Shown here: one piece after another, positions 6,659 to 15,524 of the stretch
How positions within the stretch are numbered: the stretch's first letter is position 1
Layout of the letters: every line of letters starts with the position of its first letter
DNA from: Herbaspirillum autotrophicum
Lineage (GTDB): Bacteria; Pseudomonadota; Gammaproteobacteria; Burkholderiales; Burkholderiaceae_D
DNA: 64,000 bases
Reading direction: 5' to 3'
Assembly (NCBI RefSeq): GCF_001189915.1
Contig: NZ_LFLS01000005.1
Span: forward strand, 124,001-188,000
Made by a program: the position numbers and the translations under genes
Notes under the pieces: generated by a model
The model's database searches: none
What the model saw: only the letters and a program-made list of their open reading frames with translations
Told to the model about the DNA's origin: nothing

Positions 6659-8269
6659 TTACACCTCCGGCGCGATCTCGACCTGATACAGATTCTTGCC
6701 GTCAACGTTATGCAGCGATACCGTCATCACTTTGGTGTTGGCGTCGATCTTGCCGATGCCAAAGAATTGAAACAGATCGCTCGGCGGCCGGTTTTGCGGC
6801 ATGTCTTTGGGAATGCTGACATAGCGCACGTCGGGGCCGAACGTCCGATCAATCTCGCCGGGACCAAAGGTGCCTGCATGCAGCGGCCCGCCGACGAATT
6901 CCCAGAACGGCTTGAAGTCGGTGAACCGGGCCCGCTCCGGCGAGTAGTACGTGGCCGAGGCGTAATGCACGTCGGCGGTGACCCATACCACATTCTTGAT
7001 GTCGTGACGCTTGATGAAGCGCAGCAACTCCGCCACTTCCAGTTCGCGTCCGGACGGCATGCCGTTGTCGGCATTGGCCCAGGCTTCGAATGTTCCCGGC
7101 GGCACATCCGGATTCAGGTCAGGCACCACGATGGAAATCGGCATGTCGCTGGCAATCACTTTCCAGGTTGAGCGCGAACGCAGCAAGGATTGCTTGATCC
7201 AGCGCATTTGCTCTGCGCCGAGAAACGCTGCATCCGGCGTGTTTGCCGTTTGCCGGTTGGGTGAGTTGGCACCACGGTAGCTGCGCTCATCCAGCATGAA
7301 CACCTCCAGCAAAGGACCATAGTTGAATGCACGATAAATGCGTTGCGGGTCATTGGCGTCAATCCGGAACGCGTTGTATTCGAACATCGCCTGCCGCGCC
7401 CGCGCTGCCAGCACCGACAACGCGCGCTCCTGATAGCGCTTTTCGGCAGCGCCGATCACTTGCCCCGGATACCAGTTGTTGCGCACTTCGTGATCATCCC
7501 ATTGCACCAGAAACGGCACTTCCGCCATGAATCGCAGCTTGTTGGCATCGAGCAGGTTGTAGGAAAAATTGCCGCGATAGTCGTCCAGCGTTTGCGCCAC
7601 GTTGGATTTGGCGGGCGTCACCAGATTGCGCCAGATACTGCCATCATCAAGCTTGACCTCCGCTTGTATCGGTCCGTCGGCATAAATCTGGTCGCCGGAA
7701 TGAATGAAAAAATCCGGTTGAAAACGGCGCATCGCTTCATACACCCGATAGCCGCCCCAGGCTTCATTGATACCCCAGCCCTGCCCGGCTTCGTCGCCGG
7801 AAAAAGCAAAACTGATATCGCGTGCAGTCCCGCCCGGAATGATCAGGCTGCCGCTGACCGGGGCACTGATCGCCGTCTCATGCACCAGATCCTGAAACCT
7901 GACCCGATAGTAGATCCTGCGATTGACCGGCAAACCGCGCAGGTCGATGCGCGCCGTGTAGTCATGGCGTTCCAGCGCCAACGGCCCGGCGATCTTGCGT
8001 GCATCCTTGAAATCCGGCGTCAGCGCATAGTCGACCAGCATGCGTGCCGCGCGGTCGGTACGACTCCACAGCATGGCGCTGTCACGCGTGATATCGCCGC
8101 TCATCACACCCGAGGTTATCTGCGGCCGCAAACGTTCCGCCGTCACGATGGCCGGCGCCTGCGCTTGGGCGGCAATGGTTTTTCCGGCCCCGAGCAAGGT
8201 GCCGGCCCCGGCGGCGGCACGGCGTAAAAAGGTACGGCGCGTGGGGTTGTCGAATTGGTCTGAAGACAT
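6659..8269 (-). CDS. phoD: PhoD-family alkaline phosphatase, Tat-exported
   Basis: The 536-residue protein begins with a twin-arginine signal (RRTFLRRAAAGAGTLLGAG). A PhoD N-terminal domain follows (residues about 50-150), then a metallophosphatase domain with the expected metal-binding signatures: FSGDEAG, HSGDQIYADG, WDDHEVRNNW and TADVHYA. The family hydrolyses phosphodiesters and phosphomonoesters with iron and calcium in the periplasm. The ATG at 8269 is preferred over the TTG nine bases upstream; neither has a strong ribosome site. It is transcribed alone, divergently from the ammonium transporter across a 359-base gap. No pho box could be picked out by eye. Confidence 0.9.
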   Translation of the reverse strand: MSSDQFDNPTRRTFLRRAAAGAGTLLGAGKTIAAQAQAPAIVTAERLRPQITSGVMSGDITRDSAMLWSRTDRAARMLVDYALTPDFKDARKIAGPLALERHDYTARIDLRGLPVNRRIYYRVRFQDLVHETAISAPVSGSLIIPGGTARDISFAFSGDEAGQGWGINEAWGGYRVYEAMRRFQPDFFIHSGDQIYADGPIQAEVKLDDGSIWRNLVTPAKSNVAQTLDDYRGNFSYNLLDANKLRFMAEVPFLVQWDDHEVRNNWYPGQVIGAAEKRYQERALSVLAARARQAMFEYNAFRIDANDPQRIYRAFNYGPLLEVFMLDERSYRGANSPNRQTANTPDAAFLGAEQMRWIKQSLLRSRSTWKVIASDMPISIVVPDLNPDVPPGTFEAWANADNGMPSGRELEVAELLRFIKRHDIKNVVWVTADVHYASATYYSPERARFTDFKPFWEFVGGPLHAGTFGPGEIDRTFGPDVRYVSIPKDMPQNRPPSDLFQFFGIGKIDANTKVMTVSLHNVDGKNLYQVEIAPEV

Positions 8270-8562
8270 GGCAGGCAATCAAAAAGTCAGAAAAGTGGCA
8301 GCGTGGCGAGCGCATTGCAGCGCTCGACCGGCTTCAATTTACCGATCCAATGTGACATTGCCATGAACAAATTTTCGCGAGAAACAAGCCGCCGTTTTAC
8401 GAGTCAGCCCCGCCCCGTCCTTCTTCCATCGCGGCAATACCGCCCTGGTGCCGCACCATATCAAGGCACGCAGTTGCACACTAAACGCGCAAATCACAGA
8501 TGCCACATAGCAACTTGCTGACTTCCCGTTCTAATTCAAGCACTTAAAAAATCGCACCGAAA

Positions 8563-8578
8563 TGGAATGAAATTTGCT
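8563..8578 (+). promoter_or_regulatory. Sigma-54 type promoter upstream of the ammonium transporter
   Basis: TGGaatgaaattTGCT has GG and GC separated by exactly ten bases, the -24/-12 signature of RpoN promoters, with a good TTGCT at -12. It ends about 50 bases before the GTG start of amt. Nitrogen-regulated (NtrC-activated) control of amt is well known in proteobacteria. About 110 bases further upstream, near 8450-8475, a GCACC...GGCAC segment could be an NtrC site, but it is imperfect. The rest of the 8270-8562 gap shows nothing else clear. Confidence 0.6.
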
Positions 8579-8628
8579 TTGGAACTGGGCAATTATTTTT
8601 TCTCGCACAAATATTGGGAGATTTTTCC

Positions 8629-9831
8629 GTGGATGATCACAAAAACGGTGCCGATGCCTTATTCATCTTGCTCGGCGCCATCATGATTCTGGCGATGCAT
8701 GCCGGCTTTGCCTTTCTGGAGCTCGGCACGGTGCGCAAGAAAAACCAGGTCAATGCATTGGTCAAGATTCTGGCTGACTTTGCTGTGTCAACGATTGCCT
8801 ATTTCTTCGTCGGCTATTACGTCGCCTATGGCATCAGCTTTTTCGGCAGCGCCGAAGTGTTGTCGGCGCGCAGCGGTTTCGAACTGGTCAAGTTTTTCTT
8901 CTTGCTGACCTTTGCCGCCGCCATCCCCGCCATCATTTCCGGCGGCATTGCCGAGCGCTCCAAGTTTCATCCGCAACTGCTGGCCACCGCGATTCTGGTG
9001 GGCCTGATCTATCCGTTCTTCGAAGGCATTGCCTGGAATGGCCACTTCGGCATTCAAGCCTGGTTCACCCGGGCCTTCGGCGCGCCGTTCCACGACTTCG
9101 CCGGCTCCATCGTAGTCCATGCGGTCGGCGGCTGGATCGCCTTGCCGGCGGTGTTGCTGCTCGGTGCCCGTCGTGGCCGCTATGCCAAGGATGGCGCCAT
9201 CGCCGCCCACCCGCCGTCGAACATTCCGTTCCTCGCGCTGGGGGCATGGATTTTGACGGTCGGCTGGTTTGGCTTCAATGTCATGAGTGCGCAAACGCTC
9301 GACAAGATGAATGGCCTGGTGGCGCTCAACTCGCTGATGGCCATGGCCGGCGGCACACTGGTAGCGCTGCTGCTGGGCAAGAACGATCCCGGCTTTGTCT
9401 ATAACGGACCGCTGGCCGGACTGGTGGCGATCTGCGCCGGTTCCGACCTGATGCATCCGCTCGGTGCACTGGCCACCGGCGGCATCGCCGGCGCCATCTT
9501 CGTCTGGATGTTTACGCTGACGCAAAACAAATGGAAAGTCGATGACGTGCTCGGGGTCTGGCCGTTGCACGGTTTGTGCGGCACCTGGGGCGGACTGGCG
9601 GCCGGTATCTTCGGCCTCAAGGCGCTCGGCGGTCTCGGCGGCGTGTCGTTCTGGTCGCAACTGGGCGGCACCCTGCTCGGCATCGTCATCGCCATTGCCG
9701 GCGGCTGGCTGGTATATGGCGCACTCAAGAAATGGATGGGAATCCGACTCGACCCGGAACAAGAATTCGAAGGTGCCGATCTGGCCATCCACAAGATTTC
9801 ATCAACGGCGGAGCGGGCTACCAGCTGGTAG
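8629..9831 (+). CDS. amt: Ammonium transporter, Amt family
   Basis: The product (400 residues from the GTG) has the eleven-helix Amt/MEP/Rh layout with recognisable motifs: ALFILLGAIMILAMHAGFAFLELG in helix 1, GGIAERSKF after helix 3, the D-F-A-G-S-x-V-V-H segment with the first pore histidine, and GVWPLHGLCGTWGG with the second. It conducts ammonia after ammonium recruitment at the inner membrane. GTG 8629 is chosen because GGGAG at 8616-8620 lies eight bases before it; a TTG at 8614 would sit on this ribosome site. No glnK is adjacent, unlike the common glnK-amtB operon. A sigma-54 promoter lies upstream and a strong terminator downstream. Confidence 0.93.
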   Translation: MDDHKNGADALFILLGAIMILAMHAGFAFLELGTVRKKNQVNALVKILADFAVSTIAYFFVGYYVAYGISFFGSAEVLSARSGFELVKFFFLLTFAAAIPAIISGGIAERSKFHPQLLATAILVGLIYPFFEGIAWNGHFGIQAWFTRAFGAPFHDFAGSIVVHAVGGWIALPAVLLLGARRGRYAKDGAIAAHPPSNIPFLALGAWILTVGWFGFNVMSAQTLDKMNGLVALNSLMAMAGGTLVALLLGKNDPGFVYNGPLAGLVAICAGSDLMHPLGALATGGIAGAIFVWMFTLTQNKWKVDDVLGVWPLHGLCGTWGGLAAGIFGLKALGGLGGVSFWSQLGGTLLGIVIAIAGGWLVYGALKKWMGIRLDPEQEFEGADLAIHKISSTAERATSW

Positions 9832-9903
9832 TTAACACGCAAGTCTGTAAAAGGGCTTGATACCGGACGGATGCTTTGGTCCCAAGACAAATTTCCCAAA
9901 AAC

Positions 9904-9929
9904 AAAAACCACCTTTCGAGGTGGTTTTT
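9904..9929 (+). terminator. Intrinsic terminator with UUCG tetraloop after amt
   Basis: AAAAACCACCT and AGGTGGTTTTT form an 11-bp perfect stem closed by TTCG, followed by the T run. The A-rich left arm makes it potentially bidirectional. It lies 72 bases after the amt stop; the rest of the gap up to 10179 (about 250 bases) holds the metR promoter region and no gene. Confidence 0.9.
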
Positions 9930-10160
9930 GTATGTGCGTCAAACCAGAAAAACATGACTGCTGACGTCCGTAACCGGCCAGAGGCAGCTCTTCCTTAAGC
10001 AGCCGCTGCCAGACAGCGTTGCGGCGCACTGGCCTGATGCAGGCGGCGGGCAAGCGGAGGCGGTGGATGGTGACCACGACTCTCTCCCCAAAAAGCCTTG
10101 ACTCAGCGGATCGCAAGGGCGCGAAATTATGAAGTAAAATCGCCCTGTCTCTAAAAACCA

Positions 10161-10173
10161 TGAATTTAAATCA
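10161..10173. promoter_or_regulatory. Possible MetR-type box before the LysR gene
   Basis: TGAATTTAAATCA resembles the MetR consensus TGAA-N5-TTCA with one mismatch and ends seven bases before the metR ATG, where it could mediate autoregulation. A similar sequence, TGAATTGATCTCA, is at 14988-15000 upstream of mesX. Two near matches in AT-rich DNA are weak evidence. Confidence 0.25.
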
Positions 10174-10179
10174 TTGATT

Positions 10180-11070
10180 ATGATTGATCGCATCCATTTG
10201 TCCATCGTGCAAGAGGTGGAAAAGCAGGGCTCGCTGACTGCAGCGGCCGGCGTGCTCCACGTGACGCAGTCGGCCTTAAGCCACAGCATGAAGAAGCTGG
10301 AGCAGCAACTGGGCACCGACATCTGGCTGCGCGAAGGCCGCAGCCTGCGCCTGACTCAGGCCGGGCAATACCTGCTGGCCGTGGCCAACCGGGTGCTGCC
10401 GCAACTGGCGTTGGCGGAAGAACGCCTGCGCCAGTTCGCCCAGGGCGAGCGTGGCGCGTTGCGCATTGGCATGGAGTGCCATCCTTGTTACCAGTGGTTG
10501 CTGAAGGTAGTGTCGCCTTACCTGGCGGCGTGGCCGGATGTGGACGTGGACGTGAAGCAGAAATTCCAGTTTGGCGGCATCGGTGCCTTGTTCGGCTATG
10601 AAATCGATTTGCTGGTCACGCCCGATCCGCTGGACAAGCCAGGTCTGGTGTTCGAGCCGGTGTTCGACTACGAGCAAGTGCTGGTCGTGGCCGGCAGCCA
10701 CAAACTCGCCAAGGAAGAATACGTCAAGCCCAAACAGTTGACCAACGAAGTACTGGTGACTTACCCGGTACCGGTGGATCGTCTGGACATCTACACCATG
10801 TTCCTCACGCCGGCCGGCATCACGCCCAAGCGCCATAAAGCTATCGAGACCACCGACATCATGTTGCAGATGGTCGCCAGCGGACGTGGCGTGGCGGCGC
10901 TGCCGCGCTGGCTGGTGCAGGAATATGCGGACAAGATGGATGTGGTTCCGGTGCGGCTCGGCAAGCACGGCATTGCCAAGAACATCTACCTCGGCACGCG
11001 CGAGGCGGATGTCGGCATCGATTATCTGCGGGCGTTCATCGAGCAGGCCAAGAGGCCCGTGGTCGCGTGA
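10180..11070 (+). CDS. metR: LysR-family regulator, MetR-like
   Basis: The 296-residue protein has an N-terminal winged helix (residues 5-62, with SLTAAAGVLHVTQSALSHSMKKLE) and a LysR effector domain. Sequence segments such as GMECHPCYQWLLKVV, PDVDVDVKQKFQFGGIGAL and MLQMVASGRGVAALPRWLV are those of MetR, the homocysteine-responsive activator of methionine biosynthesis. The ATG at 10180 is preferred over a TTG six bases upstream. Its likely targets are close: the mesD-mesX methionine synthase genes 1.7 kb away. It is transcribed alone. Confidence 0.85.
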   Translation: MIDRIHLSIVQEVEKQGSLTAAAGVLHVTQSALSHSMKKLEQQLGTDIWLREGRSLRLTQAGQYLLAVANRVLPQLALAEERLRQFAQGERGALRIGMECHPCYQWLLKVVSPYLAAWPDVDVDVKQKFQFGGIGALFGYEIDLLVTPDPLDKPGLVFEPVFDYEQVLVVAGSHKLAKEEYVKPKQLTNEVLVTYPVPVDRLDIYTMFLTPAGITPKRHKAIETTDIMLQMVASGRGVAALPRWLVQEYADKMDVVPVRLGKHGIAKNIYLGTREADVGIDYLRAFIEQAKRPVVA

Positions 11071-11112
11071 TCGGTCCTGACGACAGGCGCTATGAATATT
11101 GCTCATGAAACC

Positions 11113-11134
11113 ATGAAAACATATCCATTTTCAT
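11113..11134. repeat. Inverted repeat ATGAAAA-N8-TTTTCAT
   Basis: A perfect 7-bp inverted repeat in the 137-base gap between metR and queH. It could be a weak terminator for metR or a regulator site for queH. No T run follows beyond the arm, so an operator is slightly more likely. Confidence 0.3.
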
Positions 11135-11207
11135 GAAGCCAAACCGCGGACGATAATCCCGGGTTACCCAGTCCGGCGAGCCCGGACGTAACTCATGGAG
11201 ACGTCTC

Positions 11208-11879
11208 ATGGCATCCACAACCGAACGCAAGCCGCTGGCCTTGCCGGGCGGGCACAAGAAAGTGCTGCTGCATTCCTGCTGCGCGCCATGCTCGGGCGAG
11301 GTAATGGAAGCCATGCAGGCCTCCGGCATCGACTTCACGATCTTTTTCTACAATCCCAACATCCATCCGCTGAAGGAATACGAACTGCGCAAGCAGGAGA
11401 ACATCCGCTTTGCTGAAAAATCCGGCATCCCCTTCATTGACGCCGATTATGATCGCGACAACTGGTTTGAACGCGCCCAAGGCATGGAAGATGAACCGGA
11501 GCGTGGCATCCGCTGCACCATGTGCTTCGACATGCGGTTCGAGCGCACGGCGCTGTATGCCCATGAACATGGTTTCCCGGTCATCACCAGCTCGCTGGGC
11601 ATCTCGCGCTGGAAGAACATGCAACAGATCAACGATTGCGGTCTGCGTGCAGCGTCGCACTATCCGCACATGCTGTATTGGGAATACAACTGGCGCAAAG
11701 GCGGCGGGTCGGCGCGCATGATCGAGATCAGCAAGCGCGAGACCTTCTATCAACAAGAGTATTGCGGTTGCGTCTACTCTTTGCGCGATACTAACCGGCA
11801 CCGTCTGGAAAGCGGCCGTGAACGTATCCAGTTGGGGGTGAAGTTTTACGGCGATGAAGATGCAGCGGCCGAGGACTGA
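11208..11879 (+). CDS. queH: QueH epoxyqueuosine reductase (DUF208)
   Basis: The 223-residue protein carries the QueH signature: HSCCAPCSG with Cys24, Cys25 and Cys28, the YNPNIHP motif, and [10 protein letters not shown] with Cys103 and Cys106. These ligate the Fe-S cluster and second metal site of this non-cobalamin epoxyqueuosine reductase, which performs the last step of tRNA queuosine synthesis. GGAGA lies six bases before the ATG, inside a palindrome GAGACGTCTC that could fold over the ribosome site. It is a single gene between metR and a convergent flavin reductase; no other que gene is nearby. Confidence 0.93.
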   Translation: MASTTERKPLALPGGHKKVLLHSCCAPCSGEVMEAMQASGIDFTIFFYNPNIHPLKEYELRKQENIRFAEKSGIPFIDADYDRDNWFERAQGMEDEPERGIRCTMCFDMRFERTALYAHEHGFPVITSSLGISRWKNMQQINDCGLRAASHYPHMLYWEYNWRKGGGSARMIEISKRETFYQQEYCGCVYSLRDTNRHRLESGRERIQLGVKFYGDEDAAAED

Positions 11880-12094
11880 GTATCGGTCACGCCCTCAGAA
11901 GACGCCTGATCTGCGCACGGGAACTCGTTCCTCGACAGTCCCCTTCACGCTTGACCGAGCCTGAGCAAATCGCGCAACGCGGCGCTCATGAATTCCACCG
12001 GGCAGCCCGGGCTGATCACCACGGTCGGCGGAATACCAAGGTGATCGCCACCCCGCCCCGTCATCGGATGGATTCAGGCAGCGGTGGCAAACGC

Positions 12095-12604
12095 TCACAC
12101 CACGCCATGCGCGGCGATATTGCGATATTGCCCTTTGAAGTACAGTAATGGCTGTGTAGCCGCCGCTTCTTGCAGGTTCAGCGCTTTCACTTCACCAATC
12201 ACGATCAGGTGATCACCGGCGGCGTGTTCGGCGTAAATTTCGCAATCCAGCCAGTGCAGGCTGCCGGCAATGATCGGATTGCCCAGCGGCGATTCCTGCC
12301 ATTCGATTTCGTGCCACTTGTCCGTGCCTCGCCGGGCGAATTGGTTGGAAATCCTGACCTGTTCATCTGACAGGATATTGACTGCGAACCGGCCGGCCTG
12401 ACGAATTTTGGGATAGCTGGCCGAGCCCGACATCACGCTGAATGACACCAGCGGCGGGCTCATCGACACGCTATAGAACGACTGGCAAGTGAAACCAACC
12501 GGCTCGCCATCGATGTGTGAGGTAATTACCGCGATACCGGATGCGTAGTACCCAAGCGCTTCGCGAAAGCGCAATGGTTCGATGGCAGTACTGGAAAATG
12601 ACAT
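12095..12604 (-). CDS. Flavin reductase family protein (short-chain FMN reductase), near the mesD-mesX pair
   Basis: From the ATG at 12604 the product has 169 residues and the split-barrel flavin reductase fold, with GYYASGIAVITSHIDGEPVGFTCQ at the N-terminus, SFSVMSGSASYPKI in the middle and a C-terminal HLIVIGEV. Such proteins reduce FMN with NAD(P)H and supply FMNH2 to partner monooxygenases. It lies 190 bases downstream of mesD on the same strand. MesX is considered an oxygen-dependent partner of MesD, so a role in supplying reduced flavin is an attractive inference. The longer frame upstream to 12739 has no supporting signal. Confidence 0.85.
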   Translation of the reverse strand: MSFSSTAIEPLRFREALGYYASGIAVITSHIDGEPVGFTCQSFYSVSMSPPLVSFSVMSGSASYPKIRQAGRFAVNILSDEQVRISNQFARRGTDKWHEIEWQESPLGNPIIAGSLHWLDCEIYAEHAAGDHLIVIGEVKALNLQEAAATQPLLYFKGQYRNIAAHGVV

Positions 12605-12793
12605 GGCAGGTACTAAATGTTGGATGCAGCGCGACAGTATCAAGGAAGGCCTGAAGTGGTCTGGCAAGGTGGGCTGACTTCCGCTTTTGCCAATGTTGAA
12701 AACGCCCCGGCGATCAACACCGGCCACATCGCGCGCCATTCTCCGTGGGTGACCGTCGCGAACTGCTCACGACAGTCATGTTCCGCCGCAAAA

Positions 12794-13822
12794 TTATTTC
12801 GCGAGTTCTCTGCGGACGATTTCTGCGCCTGCACTCAACGCATTGAGCTTGCCTCTTGCTACCCGACGGGATAGCGGTGCCATGCCACAGTTGGTGCAAG
12901 GATAGAGCTTGTCGGCATCGACGAACTGAAGTGCCTTGCGCAGGGTATCGGCGACTTCCTCGGGTGTTTCAATGGTATCGCTTGCCACATCAATGGCCCC
13001 TACCATCACTTTTTTGCCTCGGATGAGTTCAATCAGATCCATTGGAACATGAGAGTTGTGACATTCCAGCGAGACGATATCGATATTGGATTTTTGCAGC
13101 TTGGGAAAAGCTTCCTCATATTGCCGCCACTCTGATCCGAGCGTCTTTTTCCAATCCGTATTGGCTTTGATGCCATAGCCATAGCAAATATGGACCGCAG
13201 TTTCACACTTCAATCCTTCAATTGCTCTTTCCAGCGTGGCAACGCCCCAATCATTCACCTCATCAAAGAAGACATTGAATGCGGGTTCATCAAATTGGAT
13301 GATATCGACCCCGGCAGCTTCCAATTCCCTGGCTTCCTGGTTGAGGATCCTGGCGAATTCCCAAGCCAGTTTTTCACGACTTTTATAGTGGTTGTCATAA
13401 AGCGTATCGATCATCGTCATGGGACCTGGCAAAGCCCATTTGATGGGTTGCGTGGTCTGCTGACGTAAAAATCTGGCATCTTCAACAAAGACCGGCTTTT
13501 GACGAGCGACAGCACCAACGACCGTCGGTACGCTCGCATCATAGCGATCACGAATTCTCACCGTCTTGCGATTCTCAAAATCAACGCCGCTGAGATGCTC
13601 GATAAACGTAGTAACAAAATGCTGGCGTGTCTGTTCACCATCACTGACGATATCAATCCCTGCGTGCTGTTGTTCTTGCAGTGACAAACGCAACGCATCC
13701 TGTTTGCCCTCGGTCAATTCCTCATCTTGCAATTTCCAGGGGGACCAGAGTTTTTCGGGTTGCGCCAGCCAAGATGGTTTAGGCAAGCTGCCGGCAGTTG
13801 AAGTGGGTAACAATTTTTTCAC
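12794..13822 (-). CDS. mesD: Core-MetE methionine synthase, MesD type (folate-independent)
   Basis: At 342 residues this matches only the C-terminal catalytic half of cobalamin-independent MetE (about 750 residues). Zinc ligands are present: His211 and Cys213 in AVHICYG, a Glu near 253 and Cys312 in CTNCGM. The N-terminal half that binds methyl-tetrahydrofolate in full-length MetE is missing. Together with the adjacent DUF1852 gene this identifies the MesD family of Price and colleagues, which makes methionine from homocysteine with an unknown methyl donor and requires MesX. The stop of mesX is 27 bases upstream, so they form one operon. MetR encoded nearby may regulate it. Confidence 0.9.
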   Translation of the reverse strand: MKKLLPTSTAGSLPKPSWLAQPEKLWSPWKLQDEELTEGKQDALRLSLQEQQHAGIDIVSDGEQTRQHFVTTFIEHLSGVDFENRKTVRIRDRYDASVPTVVGAVARQKPVFVEDARFLRQQTTQPIKWALPGPMTMIDTLYDNHYKSREKLAWEFARILNQEARELEAAGVDIIQFDEPAFNVFFDEVNDWGVATLERAIEGLKCETAVHICYGYGIKANTDWKKTLGSEWRQYEEAFPKLQKSNIDIVSLECHNSHVPMDLIELIRGKKVMVGAIDVASDTIETPEEVADTLRKALQFVDADKLYPCTNCGMAPLSRRVARGKLNALSAGAEIVRRELAK

Positions 13823-13849
13823 AATACATGACCTTATGTTTTTGATTAG

Positions 13850-14833
13850 TCAAACGGCGTAATTAGCGGACCACTGCTCAAGAATGGCCTGGTATGGTTT
13901 GATAAAGTTTTCCTCGACAAACCGTCCCTGCCCGACAGCCAGCTGGCTACGTTCTTCCCGGTCATAAACAATTCGGGTTAATGAATAATCCTGATGTTTC
14001 AAACTTGGCTGATAGGACTTTCCTGCCGGAGAATTCGCGTTGTAAATCTCAGGCCGGTAAATCTTTTGGAAGGTATCCATCGTGCTGATGGTGCTGATGA
14101 GTTCAAGACTGGTGTAATCGCCAAGCAAATCGCCGGAAAAATAAAAAGCCAACGGCGCAACGCTGTTCGGCGGCATGAAATAGCGCACCTTCAAGCCCAT
14201 TTTCTTGAAATATTCATCAGTCAGCGAATATTCATCTTGCTGGTATTCGATGCCCAATACAGGATGCTGATTTTCAGTCCGATGATAGGCCTTGCTGCTC
14301 GACACACTCAGACATATCACCGGCGGTTTACTGAAATGCGCCTTGTACGCGCTTGAATTCACGAAACACTTGAACAGCTTTCCATGCAACTCGCCGAAAT
14401 TGTCCGGCGTGCTGAACTCAGGCCGCCCCTTGGTGTGCTCCGGCAGCAGTACGCTGAAATCGTAATCGCGCACGTAAGAGGAAAAATTATTCCCTGCAAT
14501 GCCGTCAATGCGTTGATTGGTTTTTCGATCAACAATATTCGTCTTCAATATCTCAATCAACGGGAGCGCAGCACCACTGCTTTCACCGGCGATATTCATC
14601 TCAACGGAAATGATCTCGAGCTTGACGGCATAACGATCGCCGTTGGGATTATCCCAATGCGCCAGGGCATTGAAACGATTGTCGATCATGCTGAAGGTGT
14701 TGCGCAGGTTCTCCTGGCGACTCTTCCCCCTGGCCAAATTGGCAAAGTTGGTCGTGATCCGCGTCGTCTCTGAAGGGTGATAGTCTTCATCGAAACAAAT
14801 GCTCTTGATGGCAAATGTAAATTCTTTACTCAT
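13850..14833 (-). CDS. mesX: MesX (DUF1852), partner of MesD
   Basis: The 327-residue protein is recognisable as DUF1852, with segments such as FAIKSICFDEDYHPSETTR, TNFANLARG, WDNPNGDRYAVKLEI and the C-terminal GRFVEENFIKPYQAILE. DUF1852 is nearly always encoded beside core-MetE genes, and genetic work on Acinetobacter showed it is needed for MesD-dependent, oxygen-requiring methionine synthesis. The biochemical role is unresolved. It is first in the operon; the 190 bases before it lead to the enolase relic and probably carry the promoter. Confidence 0.9.
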   Translation of the reverse strand: MSKEFTFAIKSICFDEDYHPSETTRITTNFANLARGKSRQENLRNTFSMIDNRFNALAHWDNPNGDRYAVKLEIISVEMNIAGESSGAALPLIEILKTNIVDRKTNQRIDGIAGNNFSSYVRDYDFSVLLPEHTKGRPEFSTPDNFGELHGKLFKCFVNSSAYKAHFSKPPVICLSVSSSKAYHRTENQHPVLGIEYQQDEYSLTDEYFKKMGLKVRYFMPPNSVAPLAFYFSGDLLGDYTSLELISTISTMDTFQKIYRPEIYNANSPAGKSYQPSLKHQDYSLTRIVYDREERSQLAVGQGRFVEENFIKPYQAILEQWSANYAV

Positions 14834-14995
14834 TGTGATCTGGCACCCTGATTTCTGAGATAAAACCTGCGTTTATTTCTCGCGTTGTCCGTACTTCCCA
14901 ATGTTCTTTTCTGGTTTTTTATTTCAACAGTCTGGACATTGCCGGTATTTGAGACGGATTCTATGCTGCGCCATCGATGAATAAAAGTGAATTGA

Positions 14996-15463
<468 letters not shown>

Positions 15464-15524
15464 CAAGCCCGGCAATCCTCTGACACAGCGCTGGCGGCGG
15501 CAGACCCGTCGCCAGTCGCACGCG

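Noticed and set aside
12640-12834. Small ORF between the flavin reductase and mesD
   Set aside because: Antisense/overlapping frame without start context; shadow of mesD and its spacer.
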